53,245 nt of DNA, taken from IMG/VR virus record IMGVR_UViG_3300032246_001650, positions 1-53,245 of that record; one strand, 5' to 3'. The DNA comes from a virus. A program made the translations under genes and the position numbers. Of this stretch, positions 23,469 through 30,026 are shown in pieces. The stretch's first letter is position 1, and every line of letters starts with the position of its first letter. The notes under the pieces are model-generated. The model was not told the origin of the DNA. It did not search any database and was given only the letters and a program-made list of their open reading frames with translations.

Positions 23469-23880
23469 AGCAAGAGAATATTCATCACCATTAATAAATG
23501 AATTATTGAATGAAATAACACCTGAGGAAATGGAGAAAACAAGACTGGAAATGGAAGCAATGATACCTAAGTTTAAAGTAGGTGATAAACTAAAGGCAAT
23601 TGATTATGATAGAGAAGAATATGGTTTAGAATATGTAACCATTACTTCTATTAATGAGGAAAAACAAGTGTATCATTGGGAAGCAGATGAGGTAATGTTT
23701 GATATAGGAGGTAAAATTAGTTCAGGATATTTCTTTCACGAGGCAATAGAATATAAAGATGAAGTTGATATAGGTGAGATGATTAATGTTTGGATTGAGT
23801 ATCATGGTTATCTTGATTTAGATACAGATGAGCAAGTGATTATTAATTTTTACAATAAAATAAAAGGAGATGTAAAATGA
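23461..23880 (+). CDS. Hypothetical protein, 139 aa
   Basis: ATG at 23461 chosen (MNKAREYSS); a TTG further upstream would also be in frame. FKVGDKLKAIDYDREEYGLEYVTITSINEE looks like a small SH3/KOW-type barrel. Function unknown. Confidence 0.55.
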   Translation: MNKAREYSSPLINELLNEITPEEMEKTRLEMEAMIPKFKVGDKLKAIDYDREEYGLEYVTITSINEEKQVYHWEADEVMFDIGGKISSGYFFHEAIEYKDEVDIGEMINVWIEYHGYLDLDTDEQVIINFYNKIKGDVK

Positions 23881-23963
23881 ATGGACTGACAGTATGGTTA
23901 TTGGGATTTTGGAGTGGAATTTTAATTAGTAAAGCAATTAACAGTAATAAAACACGGAGGTAA
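23877..23963 (+). CDS. Tiny membrane peptide, 28 aa
   Basis: ATGA-coupled. One hydrophobic helix (LTVWLLGFWSGILISKAI). Its last codons ACGGAGGTAA supply a Shine-Dalgarno for the next gene. Confidence 0.5.
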   Translation: MNGLTVWLLGFWSGILISKAINSNKTRR

Positions 23964-23967
23964 GTAA

Positions 23968-24249
23968 ATGACAAATAATAAACAACAAACACCATTAGAA
24001 TGGTTTGTAGAAAGAATACAAAGTGATAAAATATTCAACTTTGAAAATGTTTTACAACAAGCCAAAGAAATGGAGAAGGAGAGAATGATTGATTTTGTTT
24101 CTTGGATAGCAAATGCTGAATGGATGAGTATTTGGGTAGTTGACAAATGGATGTGGGAATGCCAAAAAGAAAATTCAAATACAACTTACAAAACACATAA
24201 AGAACTACTTGATATATACTACAACGAAACATACGGAGGTAACAAATGA
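23968..24249 (+). CDS. Member of the QAKEMEKE small-protein family, 93 aa
   Basis: MTNNKQQTPLEWFVERIQ...QQAKEMEKERMIDF...YYNETYGGNK, the most typical copy here. Preceded by GGAGGT 8-12 nt before the ATG and itself ending in a GGAGGT-containing tail that overlaps the next start. Confidence 0.7.
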   Translation: MTNNKQQTPLEWFVERIQSDKIFNFENVLQQAKEMEKERMIDFVSWIANAEWMSIWVVDKWMWECQKENSNTTYKTHKELLDIYYNETYGGNK

Positions 24250-24503
24250 AAGTAATAGAAATTAAAACGCTAAAAGATTTACCACTATATGGAAAATATG
24301 TTCTGGTAAATGGTATTGATGAATTACAATACGGGACAAGACAATGGCATGTATGTGAAATGAACGACCTTGAGGATGGAGTTGATTTTGAAAAAAATGG
24401 TAGTTTTTATTGGCTTACCGAAAGGGGGACTAAGATTACGCAAGTAACACATTGGGCTGAGTTGCCTATTTTAACTAAATTAACATACGGAGGTAATAAA
24501 TGA
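24246..24503 (+). CDS. Hypothetical protein, 85 aa
   Basis: Beta-rich, W/C-containing (YVLVNGIDELQYGTRQWHVCEM), ending THWAELPILTKLTYGGNK. HWAELP is a common C-terminal block of DUF551-like phage proteins. Ends in the same GGAGGTAA/ATGA junction. Confidence 0.65.
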   Translation: MKVIEIKTLKDLPLYGKYVLVNGIDELQYGTRQWHVCEMNDLEDGVDFEKNGSFYWLTERGTKITQVTHWAELPILTKLTYGGNK

Positions 24504-24592
24504 TAATATTAGCAGCAGTACTTGTATCTTGTCCTTTATGGTTAATAGCATCATATTTAAAAGACATAGTTAAACAAGGATATAACAAATGA
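24500..24592 (+). CDS. Tiny membrane peptide, 30 aa
   Basis: MIILAAVLVSCPLWLIASYL then a short polar tail; good Shine-Dalgarno (GGAGGT) in the upstream gene. ATGA-coupled to the next. Confidence 0.55.
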   Translation: MIILAAVLVSCPLWLIASYLKDIVKQGYNK

Positions 24593-24744
24593 AATCTCAA
24601 TTAATGCAATTTAGATTGTATCGTAAATGGATAGGTGGTACTTATTATCTAATAGATACTTGGATTACACTTCCATTTTGGTCTGACAAACTAATAACAA
24701 GTTGTGGAGGTAAAGTACTTAAAATAGAAACATACAGACAATAA
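24589..24744 (+). CDS. Small protein, 51 aa
   Basis: Basic/aromatic (MQFRLYRKWIGGTYYLIDTW...). Coupled to the preceding ORF. Function unknown. Confidence 0.5.
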   Translation: MKSQLMQFRLYRKWIGGTYYLIDTWITLPFWSDKLITSCGGKVLKIETYRQ

Positions 24745-24762
24745 ATCATATCAAAAATTTGA

Positions 24763-24867
24763 ATGAGGGGGATGTGGATGAAGAAGAGGATGACGATGAG
24801 GAAAAAAACAATAACAGATAATAACAATAATAATAATCCAGGGACAATAACAATAACAACAACATGA
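24763..24867 (+). CDS. Low-complexity ORF, 34 aa (doubtful)
   Basis: Met/Lys-rich start, then Asn and Thr runs produced by AAT and ACA repeats. Its stop overlaps the 24864 start (ATGA), the main reason to consider it real; otherwise simple-sequence DNA. Confidence 0.3.
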   Translation: MRGMWMKKRMTMRKKTITDNNNNNNPGTITITTT

Positions 24868-25082
24868 TAACATTAATCATAATCAGTTACATCATCAGTT
24901 TCATATTTACTGCTAGCACCATCCATCAGGGATGGAGTGAAAAGGACAAAGACCAATTCAACAGTGGATTAACATTTTTATTAGCGAGTGTGTTGATTGG
25001 ATTTATAGCAGGATGGATAATAGTAGTAATGTACATCTGGTATAAAATTAAAGACCATTTTGATGAACACTTTAATGAATAA
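24864..25082 (+). CDS. Two-pass membrane protein, 72 aa
   Basis: ISYIISF start, WSEKDKDQ loop, SVLIGFIAGW second helix; paralogue of the 20684 protein. Charged C-terminus (KIKDHFDEHF). Confidence 0.6.
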   Translation: MITLIIISYIISFIFTASTIHQGWSEKDKDQFNSGLTFLLASVLIGFIAGWIIVVMYIWYKIKDHFDEHFNE

Positions 25083-25089
25083 AGTAACA

Positions 25090-25248
25090 ATGAATAAAAT
25101 AGCATTTGTCCGTGTATTAACAATGTTAGATACATTAATGATGGTCTTGACTGATGATGAATTGGAGGCGTTAATAGACGAGTTAACAGTGTTATATGAG
25201 GTGTATAGTGATAAGGTGGACATGCGAATGGGTGACCAATCCGAATAA
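25090..25248 (+). CDS. Small helical protein, 52 aa
   Basis: MNKIAFVRVLTMLDTLM then acidic DDELEALIDELTVLYEVY. ATG at 25090 preferred over one 30 nt upstream that overlaps the preceding gene. Function unknown. Confidence 0.5.
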   Translation: MNKIAFVRVLTMLDTLMMVLTDDELEALIDELTVLYEVYSDKVDMRMGDQSE

Positions 25249-25307
25249 TATGGATATCCAAATATTAGAATATAAATATGGTATGTGACCTGTTATGTAA
25301 TATGGAT

Positions 25308-25341
25308 GGGGTTTGAGAGATGGTGTGGTCTAACCCCTTTT
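25308..25341 (+). terminator. Intrinsic terminator
   Basis: GGGGTT (25308-25313) pairs with AACCCC (25332-25337), followed by TTTT. It closes the 22-25 kb operon and precedes an unusually GC-rich spacer (CCGCGCGCGGCC). Confidence 0.6.
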
Positions 25342-25398
25342 CCGCGCGCGGCCAAGCCCTCGTACAGATAAAGAAGGATATACCTCTCGCGCAGAACG

Positions 25399-25430
25399 TT
25401 TGGCTCTCCGCGCCTGGGATGTTATATTAA
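25399..25430 (+). promoter_or_regulatory. Phage promoter, leaderless
   Basis: TTTGGC at 25399 and TGTTATATTAA at 25420; ATG at 25435. Confidence 0.75.
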
Positions 25431-25434
25431 CGAT

Positions 25435-25614
25435 ATGGAAGAACAAGTTGTATACGAAAAAGAATATGGAGAGGAAACATACGGTGAGGTTAGATTGAGA
25501 GATGGCATTTACAGATGTTATGCAACATCACAATTCGGAGGTGAGTTTAATCAAGAAGGTGGTGAATATGACAATATAGAAGAAGCAATTAAATTTATTG
25601 AATCATTAACTTAA
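25435..25614 (+). CDS. Small protein, 59 aa
   Basis: MEEQVVYEKEYGEETYGEVRL...FGGEFNQEGGEYDNIEEAIKFI; an acidic beta-alpha fold typical of tiny phage ORFs. It starts directly at a strong promoter. Function unknown. Confidence 0.6.
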   Translation: MEEQVVYEKEYGEETYGEVRLRDGIYRCYATSQFGGEFNQEGGEYDNIEEAIKFIESLT

Positions 25615-25620
25615 AACAGA

Positions 25621-25652
25621 TTTGGCCTCCCAGGATCAAGATGTTATATTTA
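25621..25652 (+). promoter_or_regulatory. Phage promoter for an RNA-only transcript
   Basis: TTTGGC at 25621 and TGTTATATTTA at 25642. The next 400 nt hold no credible CDS, only the RNA elements at 25682 and 25728. Confidence 0.7.
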
Positions 25653-25681
25653 CGGAGTAATAGGAAATAAAAACAAAATCT

Positions 25682-25724
25682 TAACCAACGTATTGGGGTT
25701 TAAATCCCGTTAGGCTCTGGTTAG
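25682..25724 (+). ncRNA. T-arm-like minihelix
   Basis: TAACCA (25682-25687) and TGGTTA (25719-25724) enclose GGGG-TTTAAAT-CCC, which looks like a tRNA T arm. It immediately precedes tRNA-like element c. Possibly a remnant tRNA 3' half or a second structured unit. Confidence 0.4.
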
Positions 25725-25727
25725 GAC

Positions 25728-25817
25728 AGTCAGGTGGCGGAATGGTAGACGTATTAACTCACTGAGATGACTTCAATTCGAGAAAAGATTTGCAGGTTCG
25801 AATCCTGTCCTGACTAC
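25728..25817 (+). ncRNA. tRNA-like element c
   Basis: Same acceptor AGTCAGG/CCTGACT, D arm and T arm as element b. The centre (25754-25791) differs: anticodon stem TTAAC/GATGA has one mismatch, loop TCACTGA has C at position 33, and a variable hairpin AATT/GATT follows. A formal anticodon would be ACT, which is atypical. Transcribed from its own promoter. Confidence 0.6.
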
Positions 25818-25990
25818 AAACATGTAAGAAATTTATCTTGCATATATTTATTATCGTACAACAGGTACAATCAGTAGCCCCAGACCCGCTAGATGCGTAT
25901 AAGAATGTCGACCGTGGAGCCCTCAGTATTAAGCCTTGAGTACACAACCACATACAAAAACAAAAAATATGCCCGTAAGGGCTTTCGGTG
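25818..25990 (+). other. Non-coding stretch, possible small RNA
   Basis: No credible CDS. It contains a CATATATTTATT box near 25841, a GC-richer segment with hairpin potential, and a short hairpin GCCC-GTAA-GGGC followed by TTTC at about 25972-25985 that could terminate an RNA of about 130 nt. Confidence 0.3.
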
Positions 25991-26008
25991 TCTCTCCTTA
26001 ACCTCTTG

Positions 26009-26040
26009 TTTGGCTCTGTGGGACACAGATGTTATATTTA
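26009..26040 (+). promoter_or_regulatory. Phage promoter
   Basis: TTTGGC at 26009, TGTTATATTTA at 26030, with ACCTCTTG upstream element. CTGTG/CACAG inside the spacer can pair. Confidence 0.75.
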
Positions 26041-26066
26041 TGTCATAATAAAAATAAATAAAGGTT

Positions 26067-26468
26067 ATGAAAAAAGTTATTATTGCTCCTGGAAATCGTG
26101 ATTTGAGAATTTTGATGGATGAAAATTTTAAAGCAGGTAAAGGTACTTACCGCGTCATCACCAAATGCCAAGCCGGGTTTATGGTTTCAAGTGATATTGA
26201 AGCCGATAGCGCCATTGGAGCATTCAGACGTTTCAAGCCTAAAGCTATTCAATCGATTGCCTTTATAAGCCATGGTTACCCAATCACTGTTTATGCTCGT
26301 GCCGGTAAGAAGGTTTGGGCGAGTGAATGTTTCTTGAGTGAGGTGACTGTAGGTGATATTAATCAAGAATTATATAACACAGCATTATATGGCCCAGGCC
26401 AATATAAGTCAGTTAATGCTAAAACATGGGCCGATAAAGCTTATGTAATGAATGAGGAGGTTAAATAA
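26067..26468 (+). CDS. Hypothetical protein, 133 aa
   Basis: AGGTTATG start. KVIIAPGNRDLRILMD, then YRVITKCQAGFMVSSDIEADSAIGAFRRFKPKAIQSIAFISHGYPITV. Basic, alpha/beta. The spacing of codons and slightly higher GC differ from neighbours. No family recognised. Confidence 0.65.
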   Translation: MKKVIIAPGNRDLRILMDENFKAGKGTYRVITKCQAGFMVSSDIEADSAIGAFRRFKPKAIQSIAFISHGYPITVYARAGKKVWASECFLSEVTVGDINQELYNTALYGPGQYKSVNAKTWADKAYVMNEEVK

Positions 26469-26470
26469 TG

Positions 26471-26502
26471 TTTGGCCTCCCCAATCCAGGATGTTATATT
26501 AA
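26471..26502 (+). promoter_or_regulatory. Phage promoter
   Basis: TTTGGC at 26471, TGTTATATTAA at 26492. Confidence 0.75.
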
Positions 26503-26523
26503 CATTATAAGATAATAAAGGTT

Positions 26524-26637
26524 ATGAAAATGATAATGTATAAAGATTTGATTAAACAAGCTCATCAGCTAGGTATTCACACCAAAGGATTAACTTATTC
26601 ACAAATACTTAAACACGTACAAAATAAACAAAAATAA
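26524..26637 (+). CDS. Tiny basic protein, 37 aa
   Basis: AGGTTATG start behind a strong promoter; YKDLIKQAHQLGIHTKGLTYSQILKHVQ looks like a small SAP- or HTH-like helical unit. Function unknown. Confidence 0.5.
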   Translation: MKMIMYKDLIKQAHQLGIHTKGLTYSQILKHVQNKQK

Positions 26638-26642
26638 AGGTT

Positions 26643-26819
26643 ATGATGAAAAAAATTGATTTTAGATTTGTATTAGGAGCCATAGCATGCTTTGGATTAT
26701 GTTATAGCTTAGTTATGGGTAAGACAGGAATTGAATTCCAGGATGCCATAGCTGAAATGTTAATGTTCATTATATCATTTATAGGTGGATTGGTTTGTTT
26801 ATCATTAATTAGAAAATAA
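26643..26819 (+). CDS. Two-pass membrane protein, 58 aa
   Basis: AGGTTATG start; hydrophobic helices at about 8-24 and 39-56. Function unknown. Confidence 0.55.
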   Translation: MMKKIDFRFVLGAIACFGLCYSLVMGKTGIEFQDAIAEMLMFIISFIGGLVCLSLIRK

Positions 26820-26823
26820 TAAA

Positions 26824-27054
26824 ATGGAACATTTAGCATATGTAGAAAAACGAGCAATGGAATTATCATCTGCTGTTGGTTACCTTAGAGGATTTATGAA
26901 TGGACATTTGTTATATAACAATCTTACACCATCACAATTTAAACTTGGATATGAAACATTGACACGATCATATGAATTGGGAGGTGATTATATGGACCCG
27001 TTTGATATGGAACGATTGAAAAAACGCGCCGAGGAATTGGGTGTGGAAATTTAA
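26824..27054 (+). CDS. Helical hypothetical protein, 76 aa
   Basis: MEHLAYVEKRAMELSSAVGYLRGFMNG...; coiled-coil-like, then DMERLKKRAEELG. Starts 4 nt after the preceding stop. Function unknown. Confidence 0.6.
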   Translation: MEHLAYVEKRAMELSSAVGYLRGFMNGHLLYNNLTPSQFKLGYETLTRSYELGGDYMDPFDMERLKKRAEELGVEI

Positions 27055-27342
27055 CACGAACCTTTATTTTATTATTATAATATGGTGGTACACCTGGTGG
27101 TGTACTGCCTATGTACAACATGTATATGTACGTACAACTTACCCACTATATACCACGTGCGTTATTATCCATACCGGTGTGGCTATATGGGAAAAGGGAC
27201 TTAGATCGCCCTTCACATAGTATATAACTATAGCAGGTCGACAGATATATACTTATATCCCCCCCAAAATGAATCACAAAGTCCATATATGGGAAATTTT
27301 TTAAAAAGCCAAAGGACCAAAAGAAGATCTCTTAAAAAGAAG
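27055..27342 (+). other. Non-coding spacer with inverted repeats
   Basis: No credible gene. It holds hairpin GTACACC-TGGT-GGTGTAC near 27089-27106, alternating GTAC/TATATA stretches, a C7 run near 27261, and the palindrome CCATATATGG near 27284. Sequence texture differs from the coding flanks; purpose unknown. Confidence 0.4.
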
Positions 27343-27374
27343 TTTGGCTACCCAAGAATATATACGTATATTTA
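27343..27374 (+). promoter_or_regulatory. Phage promoter
   Basis: TTTGGC at 27343, ACGTATATTTA at 27364. Confidence 0.7.
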
Positions 27375-27398
27375 TGTCATAATAAAGGTTATAGAATC

Positions 27399-27629
27399 AT
27401 GAAAAAATCACAAATAGAAAAAGTAAAAGTAGGAGAAGTATTTATAGTTTCACCTCATCATAGTTTATCAAATCCAATACCAATATACGGAATTGTTATT
27501 GCTATTAAATGGTATATAAAAACAAACGCTTATGTTCATATGCATTATTGTGATGCAGATGGCAACCGTATTGGTAGTGGTGCAACAGTTAAAACTTTGA
27601 GTAAATTAGTAAAATTAAACAATTTGTAA
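27399..27629 (+). CDS. Hypothetical protein, 76 aa
   Basis: Beta-rich (VKVGEVFIVSPHHSLSNPIPIYGIVIAIKWY) with HMHYCDADGNRIG; perhaps a small barrel. Unrecognised. Confidence 0.6.
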   Translation: MKKSQIEKVKVGEVFIVSPHHSLSNPIPIYGIVIAIKWYIKTNAYVHMHYCDADGNRIGSGATVKTLSKLVKLNNL

Positions 27630-27671
27630 ACAAATAACAATCAATAGATTTATAATATACGGAGGTAACAA

Positions 27672-27929
27672 ATGAGCAACAATAAACAACAAACGGCAGT
27701 AGAGAAAGCAAAAGAACTGGTTGAAAAATTCGAACAACTATACAATTACACATCACAAGCCAATATGTTATGCGAATCAACCGCTAAGCAATGTGCGATA
27801 ATTCATGTCAATGAAATGATAAAAAAATTAGTAGAGTTGTCTGATAATAAATTCACATATCTTAATGATGTGATGCATTATCAAGAAGTAAAACAAGCAA
27901 TAGAAGCCTACGGAGGAGATAACAAATGA
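27672..27929 (+). CDS. Member of the QAKEMEKE-related small-protein family, 85 aa
   Basis: MSNNKQQTAVEKAKELVEKFEQL...CAIIHVNEMIKKL...EVKQAIEAYGGDNK. The pattern also resembles the 12115 protein (AKQCALIAVDEII). GGAGGT lies upstream and another GGAGG in its tail serves the next gene. Confidence 0.7.
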   Translation: MSNNKQQTAVEKAKELVEKFEQLYNYTSQANMLCESTAKQCAIIHVNEMIKKLVELSDNKFTYLNDVMHYQEVKQAIEAYGGDNK

Positions 27930-28186
27930 AACTATACACAGAAGAAGAAGTAAAGCAAATGCTAATCAAAACAGATATGTTCACACCACTGCATATTGAC
28001 CATATTATGAATGAAACAACACCCATTGAACTACCAAGTGATGAGGATATAGAATCAGAGGCAAGATTTTATGAAAATTATAATGAATGTATGGATGAAT
28101 TAGAATCTGAAATAGCATCAGGAAGATATGGGTTTGTAGATGGTGCAAAATGGATGCGTGATAAAATACAAGGAGGTAACAAATAA
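27926..28186 (+). CDS. Acidic hypothetical protein, 86 aa
   Basis: MKLYTEEEVKQMLIKTDMFTPLHIDHIMNETTPIELPSDEDIE...GFVDGAKWMRDKIQGGNK; GAKWMRDKIQGG is a recurrent C-terminal block of Bacteroidota phage ORFs. SD-like GGAGGT at its end. Function unknown. Confidence 0.65.
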   Translation: MKLYTEEEVKQMLIKTDMFTPLHIDHIMNETTPIELPSDEDIESEARFYENYNECMDELESEIASGRYGFVDGAKWMRDKIQGGNK

Positions 28187-28452
28187 TGGAAATATTTTTT
28201 TTAGGATTAGGAGTAGTTGTAGCAATGGGAATGGTTACAATTGGTTATGCTACAAAAAGACAAGACGGTAATTCAACTGCAGTTGTGTTTAGCATAGGTT
28301 TAGCTTTACTTTTCTTTAGTTTGCTTGGATTAGGAATTTGTCTTGGTAATCTTCCACATGTGGTGAAAAAGAAAATTGAGCCTACTGTTAGGGTAGAATG
28401 TGTTAACGGTACATGTGATACAATTTACATGTATGAATTTAAAGAAGATTAA
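28186..28452 (+). CDS. Two-pass membrane protein, 88 aa
   Basis: Shares one base with the previous stop. Hydrophobic segments at about 2-22 and 33-55, then a C-terminal domain with Cys pair (VRVECVNGTCDTIYM). Function unknown. Confidence 0.6.
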   Translation: MEIFFLGLGVVVAMGMVTIGYATKRQDGNSTAVVFSIGLALLFFSLLGLGICLGNLPHVVKKKIEPTVRVECVNGTCDTIYMYEFKED

Positions 28453-28460
28453 ACCTCTTG

Positions 28461-28492
28461 TTTGGCCTTCCAAATTCAGGATGTTATATTTA
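28461..28492 (+). promoter_or_regulatory. Phage promoter
   Basis: TTTGGC at 28461, TGTTATATTTA at 28482, AACCTCTTG just upstream. Confidence 0.75.
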
Positions 28493-28516
28493 CCGAGTAA
28501 TAAAGGTTATAAAATC

Positions 28517-28690
28517 ATGAAAAAAGAAGAAATTTTAGAAAGTTTAGAATCACTTAAAAAAATGTTAAACAAAATGTTAGTTGAAGGTGAAGCTAAAGGT
28601 AAAGAAGTTAGCGTCGCTTACGAATGTGGTATCTACATAGGAACTATTAAAGCTACAATTAACGAACTAGAAAATATTTTAGGAAAATAA
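28517..28690 (+). CDS. Small helical protein, 57 aa
   Basis: KKEEILESLESLKKMLNKMLVEGEAKG then YECGIYIGTIKATINELENIL. The start at 28517 follows the promoter; a longer frame would cross it. Function unknown. Confidence 0.6.
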   Translation: MKKEEILESLESLKKMLNKMLVEGEAKGKEVSVAYECGIYIGTIKATINELENILGK

Positions 28691-28697
28691 AATATAT

Positions 28698-28789
28698 AGT
28701 CAGGTGTCGGCAGTCCTATCTATCGGGGTTCGAATCCCACTAGAAACGGTGATAGAACGGATAACAGGTTCGAGTCCTGTCCTGACTAC
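28698..28789 (+). ncRNA. tRNA-like element d (rearranged centre)
   Basis: Acceptor AGTCAGG/CCTGACT and T arm ACAGG-TTCGAGT-CCTGT are intact. The D arm is lost and the centre contains a second T-arm-like piece, GGGG-TTCGAAT-CCC, enclosed by CTATC/GATAG. It cannot decode in this form. A CDS starts 14 nt after its end. Confidence 0.6.
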
Positions 28790-28802
28790 AAAAATAAAGA
28801 TT

Positions 28803-28988
28803 ATGATAAAACATATTAAACGTTTTTTATTTTCATTTACTAAAGAAGGAATTGAACAACAGAGAGTCCAAATGTTACAACAAAATTGTAAACATGAAAG
28901 ATGGAATATGGATAAACAAATTAGAACGATAGAATGTAAATCCTGTGGTTTAAGAGCATGGGTTGATGATTATACCAATCTATATTAA
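28803..28988 (+). CDS. Small zinc-ribbon-like protein, 61 aa
   Basis: Basic N-terminal helix; CKHERWNMDKQIRTIECKSCG has two Cys/His pairs that fit a zinc ribbon. AGATTATG start just after tRNA-like d, and tRNA-like e follows 9 nt after its stop. Confidence 0.6.
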   Translation: MIKHIKRFLFSFTKEGIEQQRVQMLQQNCKHERWNMDKQIRTIECKSCGLRAWVDDYTNLY

Positions 28989-28997
28989 AATAAAAAT

Positions 28998-29083
28998 AGT
29001 CAGGTGGCGGAATTGGTAGACGCAGTAGGGAGAGCCAAAGAGGTATCTACGAAAGTTATAGGTTCGAATCCTGTCCTGACTAC
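28998..29083 (+). ncRNA. tRNA-like element e
   Basis: Acceptor AGTCAGG/CCTGACT, D arm GCGGAATTGGTAGACGC and T arm ATAGG-TTCGAAT-CCTGT look like tRNA-Leu. The centre (29025-29057) has no canonical anticodon stem; GTAG/CTAC can pair over a long loop. Confidence 0.6.
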
Positions 29084-29101
29084 AAAATGAAGCCTCTCCT
29101 G

Positions 29102-29133
29102 TTTGGCTTCCGTATATCCAGATGTTATATTTA
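29102..29133 (+). promoter_or_regulatory. Phage promoter
   Basis: TTTGGC at 29102, TGTTATATTTA at 29123; near-copy of the 16901 promoter. Confidence 0.75.
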
Positions 29134-29156
29134 CCGTATAATAAGAAATAAAGGTT

Positions 29157-29780
29157 ATGTATAGAATTAATGAAAATTTAAGCAAAGAAGAAAATTTAGA
29201 GTTAGCTAAAGCTTACCAAGAACAAGCCAAAGATATCGTAGAACGATTTGATGCTATTGTAAAAGAAGCTAATAAGTTTTGCCCCGGAAATACTTATGGA
29301 TTAAGTAAATCACAATTAGTTAAACACCAATCACCAACTGAAACTAGAAATAGATTATCTAATTGTGTTACTGCTGAATGGTATGTTAAATCTGTTTTTT
29401 CAAACAGAGAAAGGGAAGCCAAAGAAAAAGCCGAAAAGGAAGTCGCTATTGAACGCACCAAAAAATTGGAAGCCGAAAAATCACAGTTGCTAAACGAAGC
29501 TATTGCATTTTGTTTAGGCAACGGTAAGTTGTTTGGAACTGATTTCATTGTTGAAAATGCCATCCAAGTAGCTAATGACATTGCTTTCCAAGCTAAAATT
29601 AAATTACGCAACGAGGAAATCGGAGATGGTTACATTGGCTTTAGTGGCCAAAACTGTGAAGATGAATGTGCAGGATGGAATCCACAAGACAGAAGATGTG
29701 AATGTGGTAACAGAAGAGTATCTTGGACTAATGAATATTCTGATTTTAGGAACATGGAAATTTATGCTGAAGCTTGGTAA
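29157..29780 (+). CDS. Hypothetical coiled-coil protein with Cys-rich tail, 207 aa
   Basis: N-terminus MYRINENLSKE is shared with the 16960 gene. Long charged coiled coil (REREAKEKAEKEVAIERTKKLEAEKSQ, about 80-120), then a C-terminal segment with CEDECAGWNPQDRRCECGNRRVSW, a likely zinc site. Unnamed, but this coiled coil plus CxWxGxxRRCxCGxRR ending is familiar in phage ORFs. Confidence 0.7.
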   Translation: MYRINENLSKEENLELAKAYQEQAKDIVERFDAIVKEANKFCPGNTYGLSKSQLVKHQSPTETRNRLSNCVTAEWYVKSVFSNREREAKEKAEKEVAIERTKKLEAEKSQLLNEAIAFCLGNGKLFGTDFIVENAIQVANDIAFQAKIKLRNEEIGDGYIGFSGQNCEDECAGWNPQDRRCECGNRRVSWTNEYSDFRNMEIYAEAW

Positions 29781-29784
29781 GGGG

Positions 29785-29816
29785 TTTGGCTTTACCAAGT
29801 TCGGATGTTATATTTA
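29785..29816 (+). promoter_or_regulatory. Phage promoter
   Basis: TTTGGC at 29785, TGTTATATTTA at 29806. Confidence 0.75.
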
Positions 29817-29839
29817 CCGTATAATAAGAAATAAAGATT

Positions 29840-30025
29840 ATGACAAGAGTTAGTGTAATTATTAAAAGCCACTTAAATGATGCAATGGTTGAAATGGATT
29901 CTAATCCAATTTTAGCACAAAAACGTTTACGTTTTGTAAAGTATTTGGTTCATATGTTTCCTGACACCAATACTAGAATTGATGAGGATATTGTTTATCA
30001 ACAATTTAAATTAGGAGATAAATAA
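29840..30025 (+). CDS. Small helical protein, 61 aa
   Basis: MTRVSVIIKSHLNDAMVEMDSNPILAQKRLRFVKYLVHM; AGATTATG start. Function unknown. Confidence 0.55.
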   Translation: MTRVSVIIKSHLNDAMVEMDSNPILAQKRLRFVKYLVHMFPDTNTRIDEDIVYQQFKLGDK

Positions 30026-30026
30026 T

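Noticed and set aside
24745-24863. Repeat element made of AAT/ACA triplets
   Set aside because: Simple low-complexity sequence without unit structure; only a doubtful 34-codon ORF is listed.
24926-25261. Minus-strand ORFs here and elsewhere (for example 9187-9552, 44189-44512, 48536-48793)
   Set aside because: All lie opposite well-supported + strand genes, have no start signals or promoters, and have unlikely composition.
25759-25953. Minus-strand ORF over tRNA-like element c
   Set aside because: It crosses a structured RNA element and has no start context; the other minus-strand ORFs over tRNA-like regions (29000-29185, 38952-39221) fail in the same way.
28400-28516. Longer upstream start for the 28517 gene (and similar for 31215, 41484, 52396)
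   Set aside because: These extensions run through promoters, tRNA genes or the preceding CDS; the chosen starts have the usual leader or spacing.
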